A stretch of DNA of 64,000 nt, taken from positions 1 through 64,000 of the forward strand of contig NZ_CP067225.1 in the NCBI RefSeq assembly GCF_016617715.1. The letters are read 5' to 3'. This stretch comes from Paracoccus sp. MC1862. GTDB taxonomy: Bacteria; Pseudomonadota; Alphaproteobacteria; Rhodobacterales; Rhodobacteraceae. Each line of letters opens with the position of its first letter. The stretch's first letter is position 1. Position numbers and translations under genes: made by a program. This document shows, in pieces, positions 17,474 to 26,660 of this stretch. The notes below the pieces were generated by a model. That model was not told where the DNA came from, made no database searches, and was given only the letters and a program-made list of their open reading frames with translations.

Positions 17474-17991
17474 TGCGACTGCCTGTGCGCAGGAATTGCA
17501 TTGTGGCCTTGTCCCCCAAGTTGTGGTTGCGTTCACTTGGTCGGGCGGGCTGTCTCTGGTGACTGATGCCGCAATTCTGCCTTGGTCATGGGGCTGTGAG
17601 CCCCATCATCACGGCTAGAAGCATCAGGCTGCACGCGGTAAGCTGGCTGGCGCAAGTCACCAACAAGCCGATCCGACCCGGCACGATGGTGGCGCGGGTA
17701 TGAGGATGTGAGTGGCTGATCCGCAACCTGGTGCGAAGGGAAAATCATGCCGGGGTCGGTAGCGCGCGCAATGGCCGCAAGGCCCGCATGACTGCGGCAC
17801 ACGCTGGTGCTGATGGTCTCGTTCAAGCCCGACAGCCAAGGCAAGAAGTTCGGATTGCATCTGTCCCGAGTTCTGCAGGAGGTTTCCGGGATCCGCCTCT
17901 GAATCAGGTTTGTCCCGGCGAAGATCGTGCCCTTGCAGCGCTACGCCTCTGGAATGGGCATTTCGGCGCCTGATCGGTCAGCAGCGGCAGA
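17474..17991. other. Gene-poor lower-GC stretch
   Basis: About 520 bp with no supportable gene. Base composition is visibly less GC-rich than the surroundings and codon-position bias is lost in all frames. Short frames on both strands lack ribosome sites and recognisable motifs. It looks like decayed accessory DNA between tRNA-Phe and the RTX gene. Confidence 0.45.
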
Positions 17992-19989
17992 TCACCAGAT
18001 GAAATCGTCCGACCCCAGGGCCACAAGCCGGGTCCAGTCGATCCTGAGCGCGTCATCGCCGTGGCGGAAGGTGACATGGCCGCCTTCCTGCCGCAGATGG
18101 CCGCGCACATCGGCCCAGTTGTCCAGCCCCGCAAAGCTGCGCAGGTCGATCCGGTCCTGCGTGGGATCGAAGTTGCGGATGGTGTCCAGACCGTCGTTGA
18201 AGATGAACAGGTCGGCGCCCGGACCACCCCGCAGCATGTCATTGCCGGCGCCGCCGTCAAGCGTGTCGCTGCCCGCCTCGGCCGCGAGGTCGTCGTTGCC
18301 CGTGCCGCCGCGCAGCAGGTCGTTGCCGGCGCCGCCGATGATGATGTCATGCCCGGCGCCGGAATCGATGGTGTCGTTGCCCTCCAAGCCATAGACCCGG
18401 TCGCCCCCGGCACCCGAGCCCACGCTGTCGTTGCCGGCGCCCGCGTTGACCGTGTCCGATCCCGCACCGCTTCGTACCGTGTCATTCCCGGTGCCGGCGT
18501 TGATGATGTTATGGCCGTCCCCGCCGTCGAGCAGATCGTTTCCTGCGTCACCCCACAGCAGGTCCTGGCCGGCCCCGCCTTCCAGCCGGTCATTGCCATC
18601 GCCGCCATGAAGCGTGTCGTTGCCTGCCCCGCCGTAAAGCGAATCGTTGCCGCGGTTCCCCTGCAGGACATCGTTGCCAGCGTTGCCGCGGATCACGTCA
18701 TTGACATAAGTGCCCGCGATACGGTCGTTGCCCGCGCCCCCGTTCACCGCGGGCAGGGTCAGCGGGCGGACCACGCCCAGAACATCGGTGCTGTTCGCCT
18801 GGGAAAGCTCGGCGCTGAAGGAGGCGACGATCTGGCCGGCTCCGTTGACGAGGGCATTGCCGCCGGTCATCTCGAAATAAGGGTTCCCTTCGCTGAGCTG
18901 GAAGGACCCCGTGATCGCCTGCCCTCCGGTCCCGAATACCCTTCCCATCAGCAGACCGCCGTCGAACAGCCCGCCGATCGCGTCCCTGATATAGTGGAAA
19001 TAGGTCACGAGCACCCGCCCGGCCCCGAGGTCCACGACATCCTGCAGGCTCTGGTTGCCGGCTTGGCGGTCCGAGTTCACCATCACCGGATTCGTGGCCC
19101 CGGTGCCGTTGGCGTTCAGCAGCCGGAAATAGACGTCATCGGCATGGACGTTGTTCGGCTCGTCGCGATGCCAGGCGGCGGCCCAGCGCCCGGTGCTCAG
19201 GCCCGCGAGTTCCGAATAGCTCTGGTCCAGGCCGAACTGCTCTTGGCTGTGGGGGACGACGGGCGCCACGACGCGCGCGGGACCAAGGGCCGAGCCATCG
19301 GGGCGATAAACCTGGGTCCAGATCGCATAGCCGTTCTGCCCATCCTGCGCCGTGCGCTGGTGCCAACTGACCGCATAGGTCCCGTTGGCGCCGGCGGCGA
19401 TGGACGGGGCAAGATAATCCGCGCCCCGCCACGAGTTCACATAAACGGGGGCATTGTCCACCAGCAGCGTCGGGTTGCCCACCTGCGCGCCTGTGGGTCC
19501 GTGGCGATAGGCAAGAAGATCATAGCGGCCGCCGCCTTCGTCCCTTACGACCAGCGTGACCGACTGGCCGTTGGACAGGGTGGTGATGTCCGAAGCGTAA
19601 TGGTCCTTGCTGACATTCGGCGTCAGTTGCCGCGCCGCCCCCCTGGGCGATCCGTCGGCGTCATAGAAGCGGATATAGCTGTCATAGAAGGCGTCCTCGT
19701 GCCCGTTGACCGCCGAAGCCCCCCGGCTTTCAAAGATGACCGCGAAGCTGCCGTCGTTGAAGGCAGTGGCGGCCGGTCCGCGCTGGATGTCGGCGGTCAG
19801 GTTGTTGACGCGGGCGGGGGCCGGGCTTCCCGCGCTCAGGTCCCCGTTCTGAAACCGCATGTAGACGCCGAATGAGGATTCCAGATTCAGATCGGTCCAG
19901 AGCGTCACAAGGACGCCGTTCTTCAACTGCAGCAGATAGGGATCTTCCTGCACGCTCCGCCGGTCGTTGGACAGGAAGTAGGTTGGCAT
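17992..19989 (-). CDS. RTX calcium-binding repeat protein, probably type I secreted
   Basis: A 665-residue protein without an N-terminal signal. Residues 1-410 are beta-rich repeats of the VVxWxS type (NGVLVTLWTDLN, GTYAVSWHQRTA, GRWAAAWHRDE), as in secreted beta-propeller-like proteins. Residues about 420-610 hold some 20 nonapeptide RTX repeats (GGAGNDTLHGGDGNDRL). The end (GADLFIFNDGLDTIRNFDP...IDLRSFAGL...LGSDDFIW) matches the serralysin-type C-terminal secretion region. It would be exported by a type I ABC system, none of which is encoded nearby, and fold on calcium outside the cell. Enzymatic activity is not evident. AGGA precedes the ATG. Confidence 0.85.
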   Translation of the reverse strand: MPTYFLSNDRRSVQEDPYLLQLKNGVLVTLWTDLNLESSFGVYMRFQNGDLSAGSPAPARVNNLTADIQRGPAATAFNDGSFAVIFESRGASAVNGHEDAFYDSYIRFYDADGSPRGAARQLTPNVSKDHYASDITTLSNGQSVTLVVRDEGGGRYDLLAYRHGPTGAQVGNPTLLVDNAPVYVNSWRGADYLAPSIAAGANGTYAVSWHQRTAQDGQNGYAIWTQVYRPDGSALGPARVVAPVVPHSQEQFGLDQSYSELAGLSTGRWAAAWHRDEPNNVHADDVYFRLLNANGTGATNPVMVNSDRQAGNQSLQDVVDLGAGRVLVTYFHYIRDAIGGLFDGGLLMGRVFGTGGQAITGSFQLSEGNPYFEMTGGNALVNGAGQIVASFSAELSQANSTDVLGVVRPLTLPAVNGGAGNDRIAGTYVNDVIRGNAGNDVLQGNRGNDSLYGGAGNDTLHGGDGNDRLEGGAGQDLLWGDAGNDLLDGGDGHNIINAGTGNDTVRSGAGSDTVNAGAGNDSVGSGAGGDRVYGLEGNDTIDSGAGHDIIIGGAGNDLLRGGTGNDDLAAEAGSDTLDGGAGNDMLRGGPGADLFIFNDGLDTIRNFDPTQDRIDLRSFAGLDNWADVRGHLRQEGGHVTFRHGDDALRIDWTRLVALGSDDFIW

Positions 19990-20325
19990 CCCGGATGATC
20001 CTGAGAGAAGGGAAGGGGCAAAGGCATCGTGCCAGCGATCCCGAAGCCTGCCAAGTCACCAGTTCCATGCACGGCATGAAGATGCGCAAAGGCCGCGCAT
20101 TGGCCCGCGCTCACCTTGGCGTCGTTCGTGGTCTTCGCACGCTTCGGTCAGGAGTTCATCGGAGCGGTCCTTTGCCCGCACTTCCGCGACAAGGCTTTCG
20201 CGCGGCATGACCCTCGCGGTCCCGGTTGGCGGGTTCTTTGCGGTGGAAGACGGGGCCACGGACAGGAAAGAACCACGCGATCCGCTGATGAGGCGCAATC
20301 GCGTGGTTGCTGACGGGCAGGGCGC
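19990..20325. other. Intergenic region between the RTX gene and the AceE-like gene
   Basis: 336 bp without a supportable gene. It contains the RTX promoter side and, at 20271-20308, the terminator of the gene that follows. Two short open frames here lack ribosome sites and homology. Confidence 0.5.
20271..20308 (-). terminator. Terminator of the AceE-like gene
   Basis: Perfect 11-nt dyad AACCACGCGAT / ATCGCGTGGTT with a 16-nt loop. Read on the minus strand it ends in TTCTTTCC and lies 18 bp past the stop. Confidence 0.7.
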
Positions 20326-22698
20326 TCAGGCCGCGCGGCCGGGGATGGGCCGGCCGGCGGTCAGGCCGGCGATCCGGCGGGCGATGGTCTCGGCGTCGAT
20401 GCCGAAATGGCGGTAGAGGTCGCCGATGCTGCCGGTCTGGCCGAAATGTTCCACCCCCAAGGGGACCGTCCGGTGGCCCGCGACCGCCCCCAGCCAGGAT
20501 AGCGTCGCCGGATGCCCGTCGATCACCGTGACCAGCGTGCAGTCGCGGGGCAGGGGCTGCAGCAGCGCCTCGGCATGGGACAGCGCGGCGGCATTGCCGC
20601 GCGCCCGCGCCCGCTGGGCGGCGGTCCAGCCCGCGTTCAGCCGGTCGGCCGAGGTCACGGCCAGCACGCCCACGTCGCGCCGCCCCTCGCCGATCATGCC
20701 GGCGGCGCGGATAGCCTCGGGCGCGACGGCACCCTGATAGGCGATCACCACGTCGCAGTTCGGCCCCGGCGGGCGCAGCCAGTAGGCGCCGTCGATGGCG
20801 CCCTGACGAAACGCCTCGTCATAGCGGCGGCCGGGCTGCTCGATGGGGTTTGTCGAAAGCCGCAGGTAGACCGAGCCGCCGGTCTGGTCGCGCAGCCAGG
20901 TTCGTTCGTCCGGATCACCTTCCCCGTCGCGCTGCAGATAGTCGAAGGCCCATTCCATGATGACGGCCAGTTCGTCGGCAAAGGCGGGCTCGAAGGCCGC
21001 CAGCCCGTCCTGGCTCATCCCGATCAGGGGCGTGCCGACCGACTGGTGCGCCCCCCCTTCCGGCGCCAGCGTCACCCCCGAGGGCGTTCCCGCCACGATG
21101 AAGCGGGCGTCCTGGTAGCAGGCATAGTTCAGCGCATCCAACCCCCGGTTGACGAAGGGATCATAAAGCGTCCCCACCGGGATCAGCCGCCGCCCGAACA
21201 GCGAATGCGAGAGCCCCGCGGCGGCCAGCAGCAGGAACAGGTTCATCTCGGCAATGCCGAGTTCGATATGCTGGCCCTCGGGGGTGAAATCCCATTTCGC
21301 GGTGGACGGGATCTTCTCGGCCTGGAAGGTGTCGGCCAGCGGGTTGCGGGCGAACAGCTTGCGCCGGTTGACGAAAGGCCCCAGGCCCGTGGTGCCGGTC
21401 ACGTCGGGCGAGGTCGTCACCAGCCGCTCGGCCAGTGTGCTGTCGCCGCGCGCCAACTGGTCGAGGATCTTGCCGAAGGCGGTCTGGGTCGAGATCTCGC
21501 GGTCCACCGCAAGCTCGATCCCCGGCACGGCGATGGTGTCGTCATGAAGCCGCCGCGTCCCCTTGGCGAAGAAGGGCACGCGGTCGAGGTAGGCCTGAAG
21601 GCCCTCCACGTCCTGGACGGTGGCGAAGCGGTCCCATTCCTGCCCCTGCGCCACGCCCATCTGCGCCTGCCATCCGGCCATCTGCGCCTTGGTCATCAGC
21701 CCGCCGTGGTTGTCCTTGTGGCCCGCGATCGGCGTGCCCCAGCCCTTGACCGTATAGGCGAGGAAACAGGTCGGCCGGTCATGGTCGATCGAGGCGAAGA
21801 CCTCGGCCATGCTGTCCACGCAGTTGCCGCCCAGGTTCTCCATCAGCGCGGCGAGTTCGGCGTCGTCCCGTCGTCCGATCAACGCCGACACGTCGCCCTG
21901 GTCGCCCAGGTCGTCCATCAGCCGCGCCCGCCAGACCGCGCCGCCCTGATAGGTCAGGGCCGAATAAAGCTGGTTCGGGCAGGCGTCGATCCAGTGGCGC
22001 AAAGCCTCGCCGCCCGGCTCGGCGAATGCCGCGCGCTGCAGGGCGCCGTATTTCACCCGCACCACGTCCCAGCCGAAGGCGCCGAAGATCGCCTCGATCC
22101 GGCTCCACAGCCCTTCGCGCACGACCCCGTCCAGCGACTGGCGGTTGTAGTCGATCACCCACCAGCAGTTGCGCAGGTCATGCTTCCAGCCTTCCTGCAG
22201 GCATTCGTAGATGTTGCCCTCATCCAGTTCCGCGTCGCCCATCAGCGCGATCATCCGGCCCATGGGCTGGTCGCCCGCCCAGGGCTTGGCGGCGACGTAA
22301 TCCTGGATCAGCGAGGCGAAGGCCGTCACCGCCACCCCCAGCCCCACCGAGCCGGTCGAGAAATCCACGTCGTCCACGTCCTTGGTCCGCGACGGATAGG
22401 ACTGCACCCCGCCATAGCCCCGGAAGTTCTCCATCCGCTCGCGGTCGAGGTTGCCCATCAGGTATTGCATCGCATGGAAGATGGGCGAGGCATGGGGCTT
22501 GACCGCCACCCGGTCCTGCGGCCGTAGCGCGGTGAAATACAGCGCCGTCAGGATCGACACCATGGACGCCGAGGACGCCTGGTGCCCGCCCACCTTGATC
22601 CCGTCCGCCTTGGGCCGGATGTGGTTGGCGTTGTGGATCATCCAGTGGGACAGCCACAACAGGCGCTGCTCGACGGTCTTCAGATGGGGGTTGGTCAT
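20326..22698 (-). CDS. Homodimeric AceE-like 2-oxoacid dehydrogenase E1 / transketolase family
   Basis: A thiamine-diphosphate enzyme of 790 residues. The cofactor region includes KVGGHQASSASMVSILTALY, the ThDP motif MGDAELDEGNIYECLQEGWK...NCWWVIDYNRQSLDG, and a transketolase-type pyrimidine domain (GQHIELGIAEMNLFLLLAAAG). This single-chain arrangement is that of AceE-type E1 rather than the alpha/beta two-subunit E1. No E2 or E3 gene is adjacent. The divergent Lrp-type regulator recalls Pseudomonas mdeB (an E1 for 2-oxobutyrate) with its Lrp partner, so a role in amino-acid-derived 2-oxoacid oxidation is plausible but inferred. Confidence 0.8.
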   Translation of the reverse strand: MTNPHLKTVEQRLLWLSHWMIHNANHIRPKADGIKVGGHQASSASMVSILTALYFTALRPQDRVAVKPHASPIFHAMQYLMGNLDRERMENFRGYGGVQSYPSRTKDVDDVDFSTGSVGLGVAVTAFASLIQDYVAAKPWAGDQPMGRMIALMGDAELDEGNIYECLQEGWKHDLRNCWWVIDYNRQSLDGVVREGLWSRIEAIFGAFGWDVVRVKYGALQRAAFAEPGGEALRHWIDACPNQLYSALTYQGGAVWRARLMDDLGDQGDVSALIGRRDDAELAALMENLGGNCVDSMAEVFASIDHDRPTCFLAYTVKGWGTPIAGHKDNHGGLMTKAQMAGWQAQMGVAQGQEWDRFATVQDVEGLQAYLDRVPFFAKGTRRLHDDTIAVPGIELAVDREISTQTAFGKILDQLARGDSTLAERLVTTSPDVTGTTGLGPFVNRRKLFARNPLADTFQAEKIPSTAKWDFTPEGQHIELGIAEMNLFLLLAAAGLSHSLFGRRLIPVGTLYDPFVNRGLDALNYACYQDARFIVAGTPSGVTLAPEGGAHQSVGTPLIGMSQDGLAAFEPAFADELAVIMEWAFDYLQRDGEGDPDERTWLRDQTGGSVYLRLSTNPIEQPGRRYDEAFRQGAIDGAYWLRPPGPNCDVVIAYQGAVAPEAIRAAGMIGEGRRDVGVLAVTSADRLNAGWTAAQRARARGNAAALSHAEALLQPLPRDCTLVTVIDGHPATLSWLGAVAGHRTVPLGVEHFGQTGSIGDLYRHFGIDAETIARRIAGLTAGRPIPGRAA

Positions 22699-22811
22699 GG
22701 TTCGCCTCCGCTTTGGGGCAGCATAGCGCAGGCGGGCGAGAGGAACCTTGCGATTTCAAGCGCCATGCGGTCAGATGCGAGGGGAAACGCGCGGCAAGGG
22801 ACATTCTGCGA

Positions 22812-23279
22812 GTGGCATCCGCTCAACTTGATTCATTCGAGATCAGAATCCTCCGCTTGGTGCGGGAAAACGGGCGCATGCCGGTGCAGGACATCAGCGA
22901 ACGCGTGGGCCTCAGCCCCACGCCGGTCGCGCGGCGGCTGCGGGCGCTGGAAAGCCGCGGCGTCATCACCGGCTACACCGCGCTGATCGACGAGGCGGCA
23001 CTTGGCTATGGCGTCACGGTCTTCGTGTCGGTGCAGCTCGACCGGCAGATCGACCGGGCGCTGGAACAGTTCGAGGCCGCCATCCGCAGCTTCCCCGAGG
23101 TCGTGGACTGCTGGCTGATGACCGGCACCCGCGACTATCTGCTGCGGATCGTGACCGAAAGCCTCGCCAGCTACGAAACCTTCCTGACCGCGCGGCTGAC
23201 CAAGGTGCCGGGCGTGTCGAACATCGAAAGCTCGATCCCGATCCGGCGGGTGAAATCGGGGATTGCCCGCACGCCCTGA
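22812..23279 (+). CDS. Lrp/AsnC family regulator
   Basis: A 155-residue amino-acid-sensing regulator: N-terminal winged helix (LDSFEIRILRLVRENGRMPV, QDISERVGLSPTPVARRLRA) and a C-terminal RAM ligand domain (VVDCWLMTGTRDYLLRIV). The GTG at 22812 starts right at the conserved domain; the frame upstream is non-homologous. It is divergent from the AceE-like gene with a 113-bp shared region, the classic local-regulator position. It probably controls that gene in response to an amino acid. Confidence 0.9.
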   Translation: MASAQLDSFEIRILRLVRENGRMPVQDISERVGLSPTPVARRLRALESRGVITGYTALIDEAALGYGVTVFVSVQLDRQIDRALEQFEAAIRSFPEVVDCWLMTGTRDYLLRIVTESLASYETFLTARLTKVPGVSNIESSIPIRRVKSGIARTP

Positions 23280-23424
23280 TCTCGCCGGGCCTGCGGCAGA
23301 GGCGGTGCGAGGAAGCCTCGCCATTGCACCTGCCGCACCTCGATACAGGCGCCATCGGGACAACACCCCCGAGGCCCGCATTTCAACCCGCATCAGCGCC
23401 CAGTCGGCATGGAACCGGGTTTCG

Positions 23425-24160
23425 TCAGTCCGGCGAATAGCTGAAGGTCATTGCCGGGGTGGCGGATGTTCCGACCCAGACGTTTTTGGTCAGCGAATAG
23501 GCCGCCAGCGCCTCGCGCCCCGAGGACCGGCCTTAGCCGCTTTTGCGAAAGCCTCCGAAGGGCGACATGACGTTGATGGTCTGGTAGGAATTGATCCAGA
23601 ACGTCCCGGCCCGCACCTTCGCCGCCACCCGGTGGGCGCGCCCGACATCCCGCGTCCAGACTGCGCCCGCGAGGCCATAGGGGGTGGCGTTGGCCAGCGC
23701 GACCGCCTCGTTCTCGTCGCTGAACGGGGTGATGCCCACGACGGCACCAAAGACCTCCTCGTTGGCGATCTCCATTTCATGGCGCATGTTGTCGATGACG
23801 GTGGGGGCGTAGAAATAGCCGCGCGGGAAGGCCTTGGGCCGGTTGCCGCCGGTCGCGACCCGCCCGCCCTCGTCCACGGCGCGGCGGACCATGGCCTGCG
23901 CCGATCCGACGAAGACAACCAGCCGCGTTTCGGGATGGCTGATCGCCTGCTGTCCCGCCGTCGGGCCTGCGCCTGCGAGCACGTTCACCAGCCCGCGCGG
24001 CGCGCCCGCCCGCTCGCAGAGGACGCCGATCACCAGCGAGCTGTGCGGGGTCAGTTCGGACAGCTTCAGCAGCACCGCGTTGCCCGCGCAGATCGCCGGC
24101 GCGACCTGCCAGCCGGCTGTGTTCAGTGCCGCGTTCCAGGGCGTGATCTGCAAGACCAAG
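23425..24160 (-). pseudogene. Aldehyde dehydrogenase pseudogene
   Basis: Remains of an NAD(P) aldehyde dehydrogenase. It begins inside the family (LQITPWNAALNTAGWQVAPA) because the first ~150 residues are gone at the insertion-sequence edge. An internal deletion joins RLVVFVGS to AMVRRAVDEGGR, removing the segment that carries the catalytic Glu (LELGGK) and Cys. A TAA follows MSPFGGFRKSG where the family has a tyrosine (SGYGR); the lost tail GRSSGREALAAYSLTKNVW can still be read beyond it. Three independent lesions make it non-functional. Confidence 0.9.
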
Positions 24161-24191
24161 CTGTTGATTTCCACCCGGAACTGACCCGGGT
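24161..24191 (+). repeat. IS21 left inverted repeat
   Basis: Begins (C)TGTTGATTTCCAC and runs through GGAACTGACCCGGGT. It pairs with the right end with one mismatch in 31. A second, internal copy of the ATTTCCAC...GAACTGACCC motif follows at about 24200-24222, as expected for the multiple end repeats of IS21. Confidence 0.9.
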
Positions 24192-24263
24192 AGGGGCGTA
24201 ATTTCCACTGAGAACTGACCCATGTGAACCTTCCCCAAAGCGGAGCGCGGCGGGGGTAATGGA

Positions 24264-25802
24264 GTGATCCACATGGGACTTTTGAACATCATCCGACGCA
24301 TGGCGTTGCGGGAGAAGCTGCCGATCCGGGAGATCGCACGGCGGACCGGCCTGTCGCGCAACACCATCAGGAAGTATCTGAGCGCTGGGACCATCGAGCC
24401 GAGGTTCGCGACGCCTGATCGGCCGAGCAAGCTCGATCCGTTTTCCGAGAAGCTGGCGGCGTGGCTGAAGACGGAAGCCGGCAAGTCACGCAAGCAGCGC
24501 CGGACGCTGAAGCAACTCCATGCCGACCTCGTGGCGCTCGGCTTCACCGGCTCCTACGGCCGGGTCGCGGCCTTCGCCCGGCAATGGCGGATGGACCGGC
24601 AGCGCGAGCAGCAGACGACGGGCCGCGGCACCTTCGTCCCCTTGGTCTTTCGTCCGGGCGAGGCGTTCCAGTTCGATTGGAGCGAGGACTACGCGGTTCT
24701 GGGCGGGGAGCGCACGAAGCTTCAGGTCGCCCACATCAAGCTGGCACACAGCCGGGCCTTCCTGGTTCGGGCCTATCTGCTGCAAACCCACGAGATGCTG
24801 TTCGATGCCCATTGGCACGGGTTCCGCGTCTTTGGCGGCGTGCCGGGTCGCGGCATCTACGATAACATGAAGACAGCGGTTGACCGCGTTGGCCGCGGCA
24901 AGGAACGGCAGGTCAACATCCGCTTCCTCGCCATGACCAACCACTATGTCTTCGAGCCGGAGTTCTGCAATCCTGCCGCGGGATGGGAGAAGGGACAGGT
25001 CGAGAAGAACGTTCAGGATGCCCGGCCTCGTTTGTGGCAGCCGATGCCGAACTTTCCTGACCTGGCGGCGCTGAACGCCTGGCTGGAACGGCGCTGCCTG
25101 GAGTTGTGGCGCGAGATCCCGCACGGGGTTCTGCCCGGAACCGTCGCCGACGCCTGGGCCGAAGAACAGGCCGCGCTGATGCCGCTGCCGCCTGCCTTCG
25201 ACGGCTTCGTCGAGCGGAGCAAGCGTGTCTCACCCACCTGCCTGATCAGCTTCGAGCGCAACCGCTACAGCGTGCCGGCGTCCTTTGCCAACCGTCCTGT
25301 CAGCCTCAGGGTCTACCCGGATCGGCTGGTGGTTGCCGCCGAGGGACAGATCCTGTGCGAACATGGGCGGGTGATCCAGCGGTCCCATCACCTGCCGCCT
25401 CGCACGATCTATGACTGGCGGCATTATCTGGCCGTCATCCAGCGCAAGCCGGGTGCCCTCAGGAACGGTGCGCCCTTCGCGGAACTGCCCGCGGCCTTCC
25501 GACAGTTGCAGGACCAGATGCTGCGACGACCCGGTGGCGATCGCGAGATGGTCGATATCCTGGCGCTGGTCCTGCAGCATGATGAACAGGCTGTGCTGGT
25601 TGCTGTGGAAATGGCCCTGGCCGAAGGCGTCGCGACCAAGACCCATGTGTTGAATCTCCTGCACAGGCTGATCGATGGCAAGACGACCGGCGGCCCGAAC
25701 ATCGACACACCGGAGGCGCTGATCCTGCGCCATGAGCCGAAGGCCAATGTCGAACGCTATGACGACCTGCGGGCGCAGATCGGAGACCGCCATGCGTCAT
25801 GA
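24264..25802 (+). CDS. istA: IS21-family transposase IstA
   Basis: A 512-residue DDE transposase. The N-terminal helix-turn-helix [20 protein letters not shown] binds the ends. The rve catalytic core starts with the first aspartate in [11 protein letters not shown]; the second is in [10 protein letters not shown] and the Glu in [13 protein letters not shown]. The GTG at 24264 or the ATG at 24273 ([12 protein letters not shown], the usual family start) are both possible. It overlaps istB by 11 nt. Confidence 0.95.
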   Translation: MIHMGLLNIIRRMALREKLPIREIARRTGLSRNTIRKYLSAGTIEPRFATPDRPSKLDPFSEKLAAWLKTEAGKSRKQRRTLKQLHADLVALGFTGSYGRVAAFARQWRMDRQREQQTTGRGTFVPLVFRPGEAFQFDWSEDYAVLGGERTKLQVAHIKLAHSRAFLVRAYLLQTHEMLFDAHWHGFRVFGGVPGRGIYDNMKTAVDRVGRGKERQVNIRFLAMTNHYVFEPEFCNPAAGWEKGQVEKNVQDARPRLWQPMPNFPDLAALNAWLERRCLELWREIPHGVLPGTVADAWAEEQAALMPLPPAFDGFVERSKRVSPTCLISFERNRYSVPASFANRPVSLRVYPDRLVVAAEGQILCEHGRVIQRSHHLPPRTIYDWRHYLAVIQRKPGALRNGAPFAELPAAFRQLQDQMLRRPGGDREMVDILALVLQHDEQAVLVAVEMALAEGVATKTHVLNLLHRLIDGKTTGGPNIDTPEALILRHEPKANVERYDDLRAQIGDRHAS

Positions 25803-26586
25803 TCCCGCCAGCGGCGCCATCGTCATCATGCTCCGCAGCCTGAAGATGCACGGCATGGCCCAGGCCGTCACCGACCTGATCGAACAGGGGGCGCCGGCAT
25901 TCGAGACAGCCGTGCCGATCCTGTCCCAGCTGCTGAAGGCCGAACTGGCGGAACGCGAAGTGCGCTCCATTGCCTATCACATGAAGGCCGCGCGCTTCCC
26001 GGCCTACAAGGATCTCTCGGGCTTCGACTTCGCTGCCAGCGAGATCAACGAGGTCACGGTGCGCCAGCTCCACCGCTGCGAGTTCATCGACGGCGCGCAG
26101 AATGTCGTGCTGATCGGCGGGCCGGGCACCGGCAAGACCCATGTCGCAACCGCCCTGGGCATCCAGGCCATCGAACACCACCGCCGGAAGGTCCGCTTCT
26201 TCTCCACCATCGAACTCGTCAATGCCCTCGAGCAGGAGAAAACCAAGGGCAAGGCGGGCCAGATCGCGGAGGGATTGACCCGGCTCGATCTCGTGATCCT
26301 GGACGAACTGGGCTACTTGCCGTTCAGCGCTTCAGGCGGTGCGCTGCTCTTCCACCTTCTGAGCAAGCTCTATGAGCGCACCAGCGTTGTCATCACCACC
26401 AACCTGAGCTTCAGCGAATGGGCCACCGTCTTCGGCGATGCCAAAATGACCACCGCGCTGCTCGATCGCCTCACCCACCGCTGCCACATCCTGGAGACCG
26501 GAAACGACAGCTTCCGCTTCAAGGCAAGCTCAGCCGCAGCAGCCAGGAAAACCAAGGAGGCCGGCCATGCCTTGACCCAAGCCTAA
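25792..26586 (+). CDS. istB: IS21-family helper ATPase IstB
   Basis: A 264-residue AAA+ ATPase that aids target capture by IstA. Walker [15 protein letters not shown], Walker [14 protein letters not shown], sensor region [20 protein letters not shown] and the arginine-finger segment [15 protein letters not shown] are all present. The ATG at 25792 lies inside the end of istA, which implies coupled translation. Confidence 0.95.
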   Translation: MRHDPASGAIVIMLRSLKMHGMAQAVTDLIEQGAPAFETAVPILSQLLKAELAEREVRSIAYHMKAARFPAYKDLSGFDFAASEINEVTVRQLHRCEFIDGAQNVVLIGGPGTGKTHVATALGIQAIEHHRRKVRFFSTIELVNALEQEKTKGKAGQIAEGLTRLDLVILDELGYLPFSASGGALLFHLLSKLYERTSVVITTNLSFSEWATVFGDAKMTTALLDRLTHRCHILETGNDSFRFKASSAAAARKTKEAGHALTQA

Positions 26587-26629
26587 CCCACGAAACATAA
26601 CCTGAGGGTGGGTCAGTTCTCGATGGAAA

Positions 26630-26660
26630 ACCCGGGTCAGTTCCGAGTGGAAATCAACAG
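26630..26660 (-). repeat. IS21 right inverted repeat
   Basis: Reverse complement begins (C)TGTTGATTTCCACT and continues CGGAACTGACCCGGGT. The internal second motif (TTTTCCATCGAGAACTGACCC on the minus strand) lies just inside. The repeat supplies the last codons and stop of the truncated FkbM-like gene. Confidence 0.9.

Larger units (their letters stand above)
24161..26660 (+). mobile_element. IS21-family insertion sequence
   Basis: A 2.5-kb element with ~30-bp terminal inverted repeats, the two-gene istA/istB arrangement, and the multiple sub-terminal transposase sites typical of IS21. Both genes are intact, so it may be active. The flanks show no target-site duplication (left CAAGC, right GCGTC) and belong to two different truncated genes, an aldehyde dehydrogenase and an FkbM-like gene. 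The element therefore marks a deletion or rearrangement end point rather than a simple insertion. Confidence 0.93.

Noticed and set aside
17533..17844. 103-codon minus-strand frame after tRNA-Phe
   Set aside because: No ribosome site, no codon bias, no resemblance to known proteins.
18190..18740. Tandem repeats resembling a CRISPR array
   Set aside because: The ~27-bp periodicity is imperfect, in frame, and encodes RTX nonapeptides; there are no unique spacers.
18061..19875. 604-codon plus-strand open frame opposite the RTX gene
   Set aside because: The repeated pattern is the mirror of RTX repeats, not an independent protein.
20512..22527. 671-codon plus-strand open frame opposite the AceE-like gene
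   Set aside because: Antisense shadow without start signals or motifs.
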